A stretch of 64,000 bases of DNA. Source: Methylophaga sp. 41_12_T18 (GTDB taxonomy: Bacteria; Pseudomonadota; Gammaproteobacteria; Nitrosococcales; Methylophagaceae). Both the position numbers and the translations under genes were made by a program. Below the pieces are notes generated by a model that worked only from the letters and a program-made list of their open reading frames with translations, had not been told where the DNA came from and ran no database searches. Numbering within the stretch: the stretch's first letter is position 1; every line of letters begins with the position of its first letter. Shown piece by piece: positions 47,901 to 55,807 of this stretch. The DNA lies in assembly GCA_002163115.1 (NCBI GenBank), contig MAAI01000076.1:17534-81533 (forward strand), written 5' to 3'.

Positions 47901-48428
47901 AATGGCACCGCGCACTGCAAATTCACCGTGTTCCATAACTTGTGAAACACAGCGGTAGCCAGCTTTTTCTAATTTTGTACGCCAAACTTCAATATCAAAT
48001 TTATCACCGGTTTTAAGTTGTAAGGTATTGCCTTCAAGGAAATCACGAGGCGCGATACGATGCATGATGGTGGCAATAGGCACTAATAAAATGCCGCGCT
48101 TAAAATGAGGTAGTTGGTGTAGCGTTTCTAATCGTTCAGAAATAATATCTTGATGCGGCGAGAAGTTATCGTATGGCAATGTTTCCCAGTCGGGAAAATG
48201 CAATATCGGTAAGGCATCATCGCCTAGATAAAAACGGGCTTCTAACTCTAGTCTATGGGCTGTAGCTGCATCATCAGTGATAACTAATACTGGCCCCTGA
48301 TGTTGTTGAGCTGTTTTAGCTAACAATAAACCCTGGGCACTACCGTACAGTTGACCAGCACGAAACTGTTCCTTGCTGGTGGGCGGTAGTAGTGGGTGTA
48401 AAGGGTTTGCAGGAGCCGAGGCAACCAT
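44961..48428 (-). CDS. mfd: Transcription-repair coupling factor Mfd
   Basis: Mfd removes stalled RNA polymerase at lesions and recruits UvrA. The 1155-residue protein has the N-terminal UvrB-homology module, the RNA-polymerase-interacting domain (LTVGDAVVHEDHGVGRYLGL) and the RecG-like translocase with Walker A CGDVGFGKTEVAMRAAF. VLDEEHRFGV and RGRVGRSHHRAYAYL motifs and the C-terminal autoinhibitory domain follow. It faces uvrC divergently, with a small membrane-protein gene between. Confidence 0.96.
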   Translation of the reverse strand: MVASAPANPLHPLLPPTSKEQFRAGQLYGSAQGLLLAKTAQQHQGPVLVITDDAATAHRLELEARFYLGDDALPILHFPDWETLPYDNFSPHQDIISERLETLHQLPHFKRGILLVPIATIMHRIAPRDFLEGNTLQLKTGDKFDIEVWRTKLEKAGYRCVSQVMEHGEFAVRGAIIDLYPMGSNHPYRIDLFDDEVDTLRTFDPETQRSIESISNIQLLPAREFPVTEDSIQLFRQQHRRQFEGDPQKSFIYREVTAGNMPGGIEYYLPLFYDETSSITDYLPDNTLLVSVNDPHHAATAFWQEIGHRYQQHKVDPERPLLEPNQVFFPVEDLFADFKSYQRLNIQTFELEDSAGVNNYSTITPPQLTLNARQDKSCEALLNFIASFKGRILFAAETAGRRETLLSLLNENQIQPKIFSNWDDFLATDDSLGITVAPLEHGLVLQQHNIAVIAETQLFGQQVMQRRRRSRKKRDSDAVIRNLAELTVGDAVVHEDHGVGRYLGLQTLDVGDVATEYVTLEYANDDKLYVPVSALDLIGRYSGASPELAPLHRLGSGQWEKARRKAAEKVRDVAAELLEIYAQRAAHKKPALPAPDEQYAIFTAAFPFETTPDQQDAIDDVIKDMTSETPMDRLICGDVGFGKTEVAMRAAFIAVQAGKQVMVLVPTTLLAQQHYENFKDRFADWPINVEVMSRFRSKKQIDAVKSALTDGTADIIIGTHKIIQQDIDPKRLGLFVLDEEHRFGVTQKEQIKRFRSEIDVLTLTATPIPRTLNMSISGIRDLSIIATPPARRLAIKTFVQQWDGEQIREGMLREIKRGGQVYFLHNKVDDIDRVAREIEQLLPEAKVGVAHGQMRERELEQVMLDFYHQRFNVLVCTTIIETGIDIPSANTIFIDRADKLGLAQLYQIRGRVGRSHHRAYAYLIVPPQKAMTKDAVKRLEAIESIEDLGAGFTLATHDMEIRGAGELLGDDQSGQMQQIGFSLYNELLERAVNALKSGKDMGSQLDQRQFIEIDLHVPALIPNDYLPDVHSRLVLYKRISAAKDNDALHELQVEMIDRFGLLPEQVQTLFAIHELRFKAKAIGIRKIDVYDQGGRIIFDKEPNIDPMNIIQLIQKQPSRFKVDGQDKLRFIDDMPDADSRLIVLNKLLEQLQKTQ

Positions 48429-48608
48429 AGATGTATTTCACAGTTCAAAAAACAGTTATTTTCCCACAAATATTTAATTCAAACATAACAATTAAATAAT
48501 AAAGCAGGCTTAATGATCACTTTGTTGTTGTTCTATTCCTTACAATTTATGTGTGATAATGTCTGTAATACTGATACTAAATATAGTTAGGCATAAGTCG
48601 AGGTAATA

Positions 48609-48821
48609 ATGAAGCGTACTGAAAATGTAGTCTTGTTAAAGGTAATTGGTAGTTGTGAACTCGTCGCCGCTTTGTTGATGTTTTATTTTTTTAGTGACGA
48701 AGTGCCGGCATTGATTGGTGCCGTTATTTTGTTAGGTTTGTCGGTAAATAGTTTTTACCAAGCTCACAAATGTTATCAACGTCAATATGCTCCTAAGAAA
48801 GCAGACGATAACAGTGAATAA
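48609..48821 (+). CDS. Small membrane protein of unknown function
   Basis: The 70-residue protein has two hydrophobic segments (about 9-28 and 32-49) joined by a short acidic turn, then a basic and an acidic tail. No family is recognised. It lies 24 bases before uvrC, suggesting co-transcription, and has a site gaggtaat just before ATG 48609. Confidence 0.65.
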   Translation: MKRTENVVLLKVIGSCELVAALLMFYFFSDEVPALIGAVILLGLSVNSFYQAHKCYQRQYAPKKADDNSE

Positions 48822-48845
48822 ATAAGAGTAGGATCGTTTACAACT

Positions 48846-50684
48846 ATGGCTGACGAAAGTGAGCAAAGCTCAGATGCTGGTTTTGATTCAGCCGCTTTTT
48901 TAACAACATTAACCACAAGACCGGGTGTGTATCGCATGATAGATAGCGAAGACACGGTGATCTATGTGGGTAAAGCCAAGAATTTAAAAAATCGCGTTAG
49001 CAGTTATTTCCGTAAAACCGGACTGACATCCAAAACCCGAGTGATGGTCGCTCAAATTGCGACGATTGAAACCACTGTTACTCATACTGAAAATGAAGCA
49101 TTAATTCTTGAAAATAACTTAATCAAGGAATTAATGCCGCGTTACAACATCTTACTGCGCGATGATAAAACCTATCCCTACTTATTAATTTCAGCAGATA
49201 AATTTCCTCGCCTGAGTTTGCATCGGGGAGCAAAAAGAAAAAAAGGTCAGTATTTTGGCCCTTATCCAAGTGCTGGCGCTGTTCGCGAAAGTCTCAATTT
49301 ATTGCAGCGGTTATTTCCGGTTCGCCAATGTGATGATACTTTTTATCAAAACCGTTCTCGGCCGTGCCTGCAATATCAAATCAAGCGTTGTACTGCACCG
49401 TGTGTAGATTTGATTTCAGAGCAAGATTATCAACAGGATGTGCAGCATACGATTTTGTTTCTTGAAGGTAAGAACCAGCAAGTGATGGCTGAGTTATCAC
49501 AGCAAATGGAGGCAGCATCTGCTGACCTTAATTTTGAACAAGCGGCAGTGGTTCGTGACAAAATTATTAGTTTACGCCGCATACAAGAGAAGCAATATGT
49601 CAGCTCCGAACAAGGTGATATTGATGTGTTAGCTGCTGATGTTCGTGATGGTATGGCAGTGGTTGAGGTGTGCTTTATCCGTGGTGGACGTAGCTTAGGT
49701 AATAAAAGTTACTTTCCGAAAGGCTCGAGTGACAGTAGTCCTGAGCAATTGTTATCGGCTTTTATTCCACAATATTATCTGGGCAAAGATGTACCTAGAG
49801 AGATTTTAGTTAGTCATGTGCCTGATGATATGGCTTTATTAGAAGATGTATTAAAAAATGAGTCGCAGCATCGAGTCTCGTTACGCAATCCGCAACGCGG
49901 TACCAGTGTGCGTTGGATGAAGATGGCTAAAATGAATGCAGAGATTAGTTTGAATCAACGGTTGAGTAGTCGTTCTAATCTTTTGCAGCGTTTTGAATTG
50001 TTGCAGTCAGCATTAGAGATGGATGAAATGCCAAAACGTATCGAGTGTTTTGATATTAGCCATACTAGTGGTGAAAAGACGGTCGCATCTTGTGTGGTAT
50101 TTGGCTTAGAAGGTGCGATAAAAAGTGATTATCGTAAGTTTAATATCGAAGGCATTACACCGGGCGATGATTATGCGGCGATGAATCAGGCGCTGACACG
50201 TCGATTTACCCGCTTAAAAAAGGGTGAAGGTAAACGGCCTGACTTATTACTGATAGACGGTGGAAAGGGACAGTTAAGCGAAGCAAAAGCAGTGATGGCC
50301 GAGTTACAGCTTGATATAGATATGTTGGGTATCGCCAAAGGGCCTGGAAGAAAACCGGGCGAAGAAACATTGTTTTTAGTCGGTAGAGCCGGCGAAGTAA
50401 CGCTATCTCCGGATTCACCGGCATTGCATTTATTGCAACAAGTACGCGATGAAGCACATCGCTTTGCCATTACTGGTCATCGTCAACGACGTGCAAAATC
50501 GCGTAACACATCAACACTAGAAGATATTGCTGGTTTAGGACCGAAGCGACGACAAAAGTTATTACAACAGTTTGGCGGTTTACAAGAAGTGAAACGTGCC
50601 GGTGTTGAAGACTTGGCTCGGGTTGATGGAATCAGTATCGCCTTGGCCCAAAAAGTTTATGATGTGTTTCATGGCGACAAATAA
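48846..50684 (+). CDS. uvrC: Excinuclease ABC subunit C
   Basis: UvrC makes both incisions in nucleotide excision repair. The 612-residue protein has a GIY-YIG N-terminal nuclease (GVYRMIDSEDTVIYVGKAKNLKNRV), a Cys-rich hinge (RPCLQYQIKRCTAPC), a UVR motif (LNFEQAAVVRDKI) and the RNase H-like second nuclease (ECFDISHTSGEKTVASCVVF). C-terminal helix-hairpin-helix motifs complete it. It precedes pgsA, the usual gammaproteobacterial order. Confidence 0.96.
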   Translation: MADESEQSSDAGFDSAAFLTTLTTRPGVYRMIDSEDTVIYVGKAKNLKNRVSSYFRKTGLTSKTRVMVAQIATIETTVTHTENEALILENNLIKELMPRYNILLRDDKTYPYLLISADKFPRLSLHRGAKRKKGQYFGPYPSAGAVRESLNLLQRLFPVRQCDDTFYQNRSRPCLQYQIKRCTAPCVDLISEQDYQQDVQHTILFLEGKNQQVMAELSQQMEAASADLNFEQAAVVRDKIISLRRIQEKQYVSSEQGDIDVLAADVRDGMAVVEVCFIRGGRSLGNKSYFPKGSSDSSPEQLLSAFIPQYYLGKDVPREILVSHVPDDMALLEDVLKNESQHRVSLRNPQRGTSVRWMKMAKMNAEISLNQRLSSRSNLLQRFELLQSALEMDEMPKRIECFDISHTSGEKTVASCVVFGLEGAIKSDYRKFNIEGITPGDDYAAMNQALTRRFTRLKKGEGKRPDLLLIDGGKGQLSEAKAVMAELQLDIDMLGIAKGPGRKPGEETLFLVGRAGEVTLSPDSPALHLLQQVRDEAHRFAITGHRQRRAKSRNTSTLEDIAGLGPKRRQKLLQQFGGLQEVKRAGVEDLARVDGISIALAQKVYDVFHGDK

Positions 50685-50734
50685 GCTGGCAATGGTGCTA
50701 CTATTTATTGGAATTATTTTTTGAAGTTATTTTT

Positions 50735-51292
50735 ATGTTGAACCTACCTAATATTTTAAGTTTACTCCGTATTATTTTGATTCCTGTATTGATGGGACTG
50801 TATTTCTTACCTCATGCCTCGGCTGCTGTTTGGGCAACAATCGTTTTTGTTGTCGCAGCATTAACAGATTGGCTCGATGGCTACCTAGCGAGGAAGTGGG
50901 ACCAAACCTCACCGTTTGGCGCATTTATAGACCCGGTTGCCGACAAGCTAATCGTAGCGGTAGCGTTAGTGTTAGTCTTATATAAAACGCCAGTGTGGTT
51001 TATCTTGTTACCGGTGGTTATTATCATTGGCCGCGAGATTACTGTTTCCGCATTACGTGAATGGATGGCGGAACTTGGTCAGCGTAACGTCGTCAAAGTA
51101 TCCTATGTGGGTAAGTTAAAAACGACCTTTCAGATGGTATCAATCGCATGCCTTATTTTCGGTAAGCCATTATTTGGATTACCAATATTTGAGATAGGAA
51201 TTGTCTTGTTATATGTTGCCGCTGGACTGACTTTAAGCTCGATGTATAGTTACCTGAAAGCAGCATGGCCAATGTTGGTAACAAAGGCTTGA
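50735..51292 (+). CDS. pgsA: CDP-diacylglycerol-glycerol-3-phosphate 3-phosphatidyltransferase
   Basis: PgsA makes phosphatidylglycerol phosphate. The CDP-alcohol phosphotransferase motif is complete (DWLDGYLARKWDQTSPFGAF then DPVADK), with several membrane helices over about 185 residues. ATG 50735 (MLNLPNILSLLRI) fits the family; a TTG at 50708 would add a poor N-terminus. Its stop codon lies inside the -35 box of the tRNA promoter. Confidence 0.94.
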   Translation: MLNLPNILSLLRIILIPVLMGLYFLPHASAAVWATIVFVVAALTDWLDGYLARKWDQTSPFGAFIDPVADKLIVAVALVLVLYKTPVWFILLPVVIIIGREITVSALREWMAELGQRNVVKVSYVGKLKTTFQMVSIACLIFGKPLFGLPIFEIGIVLLYVAAGLTLSSMYSYLKAAWPMLVTKA

Positions 51293-51316
51293 CATAAAAT
51301 ATTATGTGCCTATAAT
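51289..51316 (+). promoter_or_regulatory. Sigma-70 promoter of the tRNA cluster
   Basis: TTGACA (51289-51294) and TATAAT (51311-51316) are both perfect consensus hexamers with a 16-base spacer. A GC-rich discriminator (gcacg) follows, as expected for stable-RNA promoters under stringent control. The -35 box includes the pgsA stop codon. Confidence 0.88.
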
Positions 51317-51330
51317 GCACGTCTTTCTCA

Positions 51331-51406
<76 letters not shown>

Positions 51407-51417
51407 AACATGATAAG

Positions 51418-51444
51418 AAGCCGTAGTACTAGCTACGGCTTTTT
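51418..51444 (+). terminator. Terminator-like hairpin between tRNA-Gly and tRNA-Cys
   Basis: A 9-bp stem aagccgtag/ctacggctt with a 6-base loop precedes a short T run. It may partly terminate after the first tRNA or act as a processing signal. Confidence 0.7.
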
Positions 51445-51464
51445 AGTTTGGAAACAAGCCTAAG

Positions 51465-51538
51465 GGCTGCGTGGCAGAGTGGTTATGCAGCGGACTGCAA
51501 CTCCGTTAACGCCGGTTCGATTCCGACCGCAGCCTCCA
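51465..51538 (+). tRNA. tRNA-Cys (anticodon GCA)
   Basis: The 74-base gene has acceptor ggctgcg/cgcagcc, anticodon GCA at 51497-51499 and an encoded CCA end. Confidence 0.96.
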
Positions 51539-51560
51539 TATTGTTAGAAGAAAAAATTTA

Positions 51561-51636
<76 letters not shown>

Positions 51637-51642
51637 AATATA

Positions 51643-51679
51643 AAAAAAGCCGCAATACATTATGTATTGCGGCTTTTTT
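51643..51679. terminator. Bidirectional terminator between tRNA-Gly and galU
   Basis: A nearly perfect palindrome of 18-base arms (aaaaaagccgcaatacat and complement) has T tracts on both strands. It serves the tRNA cluster and the convergent galU gene. Confidence 0.93.
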
Positions 51680-51699
51680 GTTTCTATTGTTTGAGTTAA

Positions 51700-52551
51700 C
51701 TATTTTTTATATTCATGCTCGTAATAATAGTTAGTCGCTTCAACAAAACCTTCAACACTACCGCAGTCAAAACGACGGCCTTTAAATTTAACGGCGAGTA
51801 CTTGGCGATCTTGGGCTAGTTGGCGCAAGGCATCGGTAATTTGAATTTCACCATTGGCACCTGGTTTAGTTTTACGTAAGTAATCAAATATTTCTGGTGT
51901 CAGAATATAACGACCAATGATCGCCATATTGGTAGGCGCGTCTTCAGGGTTTGGTTTTTCAACCATGTCGTTGACTTGATAGATGCCATCAGCAATCTCT
52001 TCGCCTGAAATAATACCGTAACTTGCTGTATCTTCAGTAGGTACTTCTTCGATGGCTATAATGCTGCATTGGTAACGTTGATAAAGAGCGGCTAATTGAC
52101 TCAATGCTTTTTTATCATCAGATTCCGTTGGAGTAGCACAGAGATCATCGGCAAGAATGACTGCAAAAGGTTCAGCACCGATCATGGGTTCGCCAGTAAG
52201 AATGGCATGGCCTAAACCTAACATTTCGCGTTGGCGCATAAATACAAAGTCACACTTATTCATGACATTGCGAATATCATCTAGATACACTTCTTTTGAG
52301 GTGCCATTTATTTGATGTTCAAGTTCAAAACTAGTATCAAAATGATCGGCAATGGCGCGTTTACCACGGCCAGTAATAAAACCAATTTGAGTCATCCCCG
52401 CTTCTAATGCTTCTTCAACACCATATTGAATCAGAGGTTTGTTTACGATTGGTAACATTTCCTTAGGCATGGCCTTTGTTGCTGGCAGGAAGCGAGTTCC
52501 GTAGCCTGCGGCAGGAAATAAACATTTACGAATGTGTGTTGCAGTAGCCAT
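51700..52551 (-). CDS. galU: UTP-glucose-1-phosphate uridylyltransferase
   Basis: GalU makes UDP-glucose for exopolysaccharide and lipopolysaccharide. The 283-residue protein has the nucleotidyltransferase signature FPAAGYGTRFLPATKAMPKE, the VILADDLCA metal site and the EKPNPEDAP motif. It marks the left edge of the polysaccharide locus but faces away from the rest, divergent from cysC. Confidence 0.95.
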   Translation of the reverse strand: MATATHIRKCLFPAAGYGTRFLPATKAMPKEMLPIVNKPLIQYGVEEALEAGMTQIGFITGRGKRAIADHFDTSFELEHQINGTSKEVYLDDIRNVMNKCDFVFMRQREMLGLGHAILTGEPMIGAEPFAVILADDLCATPTESDDKKALSQLAALYQRYQCSIIAIEEVPTEDTASYGIISGEEIADGIYQVNDMVEKPNPEDAPTNMAIIGRYILTPEIFDYLRKTKPGANGEIQITDALRQLAQDRQVLAVKFKGRRFDCGSVEGFVEATNYYYEHEYKK

Positions 52552-52691
52552 AGACTAAAATTTTCCTTGTCAAAAAAGAGCTGAGTTTAGTATTGTTGTG
52601 AGTTTGAATTGATTGAAAATAAATTAAATTAAATTAATATACAAGCATAAAGCTTAAATATTACTTTTTATTATATGGAACTTGAATAGCA

Positions 52692-53297
52692 ATGACTGCA
52701 ACAGATATCGTTTGGCATGAACATAAAGTAACTAAAGTGCAACGCTCTACTTTAAAGCAACAACAACCGTGTATTTTATGGTTTACCGGCTTAAGTGGTG
52801 CTGGCAAGTCGACTATTGCTGGTGCTGTCGAACAAAAATTGTTTGAGTTGGGACATCATACCTACCTATTAGATGGTGACAATGTCCGTCATGGTTTAAA
52901 TGGCGATTTAGGTTTTTCTGATGCGGACCGAGTGGAAAATATTCGCCGCATTGGAGAGATGGCCAAGTTATTTACTGATGCAGGCCTTATTGTACTATCA
53001 GCCTTTATTTCACCATTTAGAGCAGATCGAAGAATGGTGCGTGAGTTAGTAGAAAAAAATGAATTTATCGAAGTGTATATGGATACACCGTTAGCTGAGT
53101 GTGAACAGCGAGATCCTAAAGGCTTATATCAAAAGGCTCGCAACGGGATAATTAAAAATTTCACTGGTATTGACTCTGAATATGAGGTGCCCAGCGCAGC
53201 AGAAATTGAAATAAAAACAGCTGAATTTAATGTTGAAGAATGTGCCGAGCAGATAATTCAATATTTAAAAGATAATAACTTAATTTTTTCAAGCTAG
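52692..53297 (+). CDS. cysC: Adenylyl-sulfate kinase
   Basis: CysC phosphorylates adenosine phosphosulfate to PAPS, the sulfuryl donor. The 201-residue protein has the P-loop LWFTGLSGAGKST, the LLDGDNVRHGLNGDLGFS block and the FISPFRADR motif. No cysD, cysN, cysH or other assimilation gene is adjacent. Together with the DHH phosphoesterase that follows after nine bases and the polysaccharide genes, this suggests PAPS for sulfation rather than sulfate assimilation. That reading is inference. Confidence 0.94.
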   Translation: MTATDIVWHEHKVTKVQRSTLKQQQPCILWFTGLSGAGKSTIAGAVEQKLFELGHHTYLLDGDNVRHGLNGDLGFSDADRVENIRRIGEMAKLFTDAGLIVLSAFISPFRADRRMVRELVEKNEFIEVYMDTPLAECEQRDPKGLYQKARNGIIKNFTGIDSEYEVPSAAEIEIKTAEFNVEECAEQIIQYLKDNNLIFSS

Positions 53298-53306
53298 GGT
53301 TCCGTC

Positions 53307-54269
53307 GTGAATTATATTGATGTATTTAATGGTGATGCTGATGGAATTTGTGCGCTGATTCAATTACGATTGGCTAACCCACAAAGCTCAACACTTATAA
53401 CTGGAATTAAGCGAGATATTAATTTACTTAAGCGAGTAACGGCTGCTGATGGTGATCACATTACAGCGCTTGATATTTCTTTTGAAAAAAATACTGTAGA
53501 TGTAGCACGGTTATTGGAAAGTGGGGCAACTGTTGACTACTACGATCATCATAAAACGGGCGAATTATTCAAACACGATAATTTACAAACGAATATAAAT
53601 TTAGCCGCAGACACATGTACCTCGTTAATTGTTGATAAACATTTGAATGGACAATATCGAGCTTGGGCTTTGACAGCCGCCTTTGGTGATAACCTAGCCG
53701 ATACTGCTATGAAAATGGGCTTGCAGTCTGGTTATTCGGAACAACAACTATCAGTGTTAAAGCAGCTGGGCATTTATCTTAATTACAACGGTTATGGCGC
53801 TAGTGTTGATGATTTGTTTTTTCATCCGGCAACGTTATATGAAAAGTTGCACCGATTTAAAACGCCATTTGAATTTTTAGAGCAAGACCAGCATACATTT
53901 GAAACGTTAGCTGAAGGCTATCAACAAGATATGTTGTCAGCTAGGCAGGCCTCTGTTATTTATCAGTCTGAGACAATTGCTATTATTCAGTTTCCAGATG
54001 AAATTTGGGCTAGACGAGTAAGCGGTGTGTTCGGTAATGATTTGGCTAATTTAAACCCAGATAGAGCGCATGCTGTTTTGACAGAAAAAGAAAATGGCAA
54101 TTATTTGGTGAGTGTCAGAGCGCCTCTGAACAGGAAATTTGGTGCCGACGAATTAGTTAGTCAGTTTCCTACTGGTGGTGGCAGGAAGGCGGCTGCAGGA
54201 ATAAATGATTTGCCGAGGACCCTGGTAGGGCAGTTTATTGATGCATGTGAAAGGCAATTTTCACTGTAA
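53307..54269 (+). CDS. DHH/DHHA1-family phosphoesterase
   Basis: The 320-residue protein has the DHH-family metal motifs VFNGDADGICA near the start and VDYYDHHKTGE (the DHH triad) near residue 80. A C-terminal DHHA1 domain ends in FPTGGGRKAAAGI, where the usual His of GGGH is Arg. DHH enzymes include NrnA-type nanoRNases that also dephosphorylate pAp. Placed nine bases after cysC, a role in removing the pAp left by PAPS use is attractive but untested. The start is GTG 53307. Confidence 0.82.
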   Translation: MNYIDVFNGDADGICALIQLRLANPQSSTLITGIKRDINLLKRVTAADGDHITALDISFEKNTVDVARLLESGATVDYYDHHKTGELFKHDNLQTNINLAADTCTSLIVDKHLNGQYRAWALTAAFGDNLADTAMKMGLQSGYSEQQLSVLKQLGIYLNYNGYGASVDDLFFHPATLYEKLHRFKTPFEFLEQDQHTFETLAEGYQQDMLSARQASVIYQSETIAIIQFPDEIWARRVSGVFGNDLANLNPDRAHAVLTEKENGNYLVSVRAPLNRKFGADELVSQFPTGGGRKAAAGINDLPRTLVGQFIDACERQFSL

Positions 54270-54372
54270 ATATTATTGGCTAAAACTTATATCCTTTTTG
54301 ACATATTTCAATAATAAAAAGCTGTTAAAATTCCTGCCTTATAAATATAACTTTTAATTTCAGGGTAAATGG

Positions 54373-55776
54373 ATGATTCCAGTAATTATGTCGGGTGGTA
54401 GTGGTACACGCCTTTGGCCGTTATCACGAAAAAATAAACCCAAACAATTTTTAAATTTGTTTGGGGATAATTCACTATTTCAAGACACCTTATTGCGATT
54501 AAATGGCCTAGAGTTACTTGAATCACCTATTATCGTCTGTAACGAAGACCACCGATTTATGGTGGCTGAACAGTTACAAGCACGAAATGTTGAAAAGGCA
54601 GAGATTGTGTTAGAACCATGTGCCAGGAATACTGCTCCAGCAATTGCCTTAGCAGCCTTGCAAGCACAGCAACGAGGTAATGACCCTATATTATTAGTCT
54701 TGGCTGCTGATCATGTTATTCAAAACATTCCTGCGTTTCATCAAGCGATAGCTGCCGCAAGTACCGAAGCTGAGCAAGGGCGATTAGTCACCTTCGGTAT
54801 CATGCCAACTAGTCCACATACTGGCTACGGTTACATTGAAGCACAAGATGAAAGTTCGCCTAGTAGAGTGAGTGCTTTTGTAGAAAAGCCTGACTTGGAG
54901 ACTGCTCAAACTTATGTTGATGCCGGTAATTATTATTGGAACAGTGGCATGTTCATGTTTAAAGCCTCTACTGTGCTAACTGAATTAGAGCGCTTGTCAC
55001 CAGAAATCTTATTGGCTTGTAAGCAGGCGTTGACAGAGGCTGCTAGTGATCTGGATTTTATTCGCGTTGATAAAACAAGTTTTGAATCCTGTCCAGAAGA
55101 CTCTTTTGACTATGCAGTGATGGAAAATACAGAAAAAGCGGTTGTGATACCACTAGATGCAGGCTGGAGTGATGTAGGTTCATGGTCATCATTATGGGAA
55201 AACACCCAACAAGATGAAAATAATAATTCACTAATTGGTGATGTTAGCATTCACAATGTCTCTAACTCTTATGTCCATAGCGAGCAACGGTTAGTCACAG
55301 TAATGGGTTTGGATAACGTCGTGGTGGTTGAAACTGCTGATGCAGTGATGGTGGCAGATAAAACACAAGCTGAAAATATAAAACAAGTGGTGCAGATTTT
55401 AGCTAAGCAGCAACGTAGTGAAGCAACATTACATAGGAAAGGTTATCGGCCTTGGGGTGTTTATGATGCTATCGATCAAGGTGAACGTTTTCAAGTTAAG
55501 CGAATTACGGTCAACCCAGGTGCTTCACTATCATTACAAATGCATCATCACCGAGCTGAGCATTGGATTGTAGTAACAGGTACTGCCGAAGTTACTTGTG
55601 ATGATAAGGTTTCAATACTGAGTGAAAATGAATCTACCTTTATTCCACTGGGTGCTGTTCATCGTTTACATAACCCAGGCCGAGTACCGTTGGAGATTAT
55701 AGAAGTACAATCAGGCAGCTATTTAGGCGAAGACGATATCGTGCGTTTAGATGACCGTTATAATCGTGAGCAATAA
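54373..55776 (+). CDS. manC: Mannose-1-phosphate guanylyltransferase / mannose-6-phosphate isomerase
   Basis: This bifunctional 467-residue enzyme makes GDP-mannose. The N-terminal nucleotidyltransferase has MSGGSGTRLWPLSRKNKPKQF, FVEKPD and DAGWSDVGSW. The C-terminal type II isomerase is a cupin with LQMHHHRAEHWIVVTG. It is full length. The product would feed mannose or fucose-type residues into the exopolysaccharide. Confidence 0.95.
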   Translation: MIPVIMSGGSGTRLWPLSRKNKPKQFLNLFGDNSLFQDTLLRLNGLELLESPIIVCNEDHRFMVAEQLQARNVEKAEIVLEPCARNTAPAIALAALQAQQRGNDPILLVLAADHVIQNIPAFHQAIAAASTEAEQGRLVTFGIMPTSPHTGYGYIEAQDESSPSRVSAFVEKPDLETAQTYVDAGNYYWNSGMFMFKASTVLTELERLSPEILLACKQALTEAASDLDFIRVDKTSFESCPEDSFDYAVMENTEKAVVIPLDAGWSDVGSWSSLWENTQQDENNNSLIGDVSIHNVSNSYVHSEQRLVTVMGLDNVVVVETADAVMVADKTQAENIKQVVQILAKQQRSEATLHRKGYRPWGVYDAIDQGERFQVKRITVNPGASLSLQMHHHRAEHWIVVTGTAEVTCDDKVSILSENESTFIPLGAVHRLHNPGRVPLEIIEVQSGSYLGEDDIVRLDDRYNREQ

Positions 55777-55807
55777 TTAATGAATTTAGATATAGGTAAT
55801 AAGCTCC

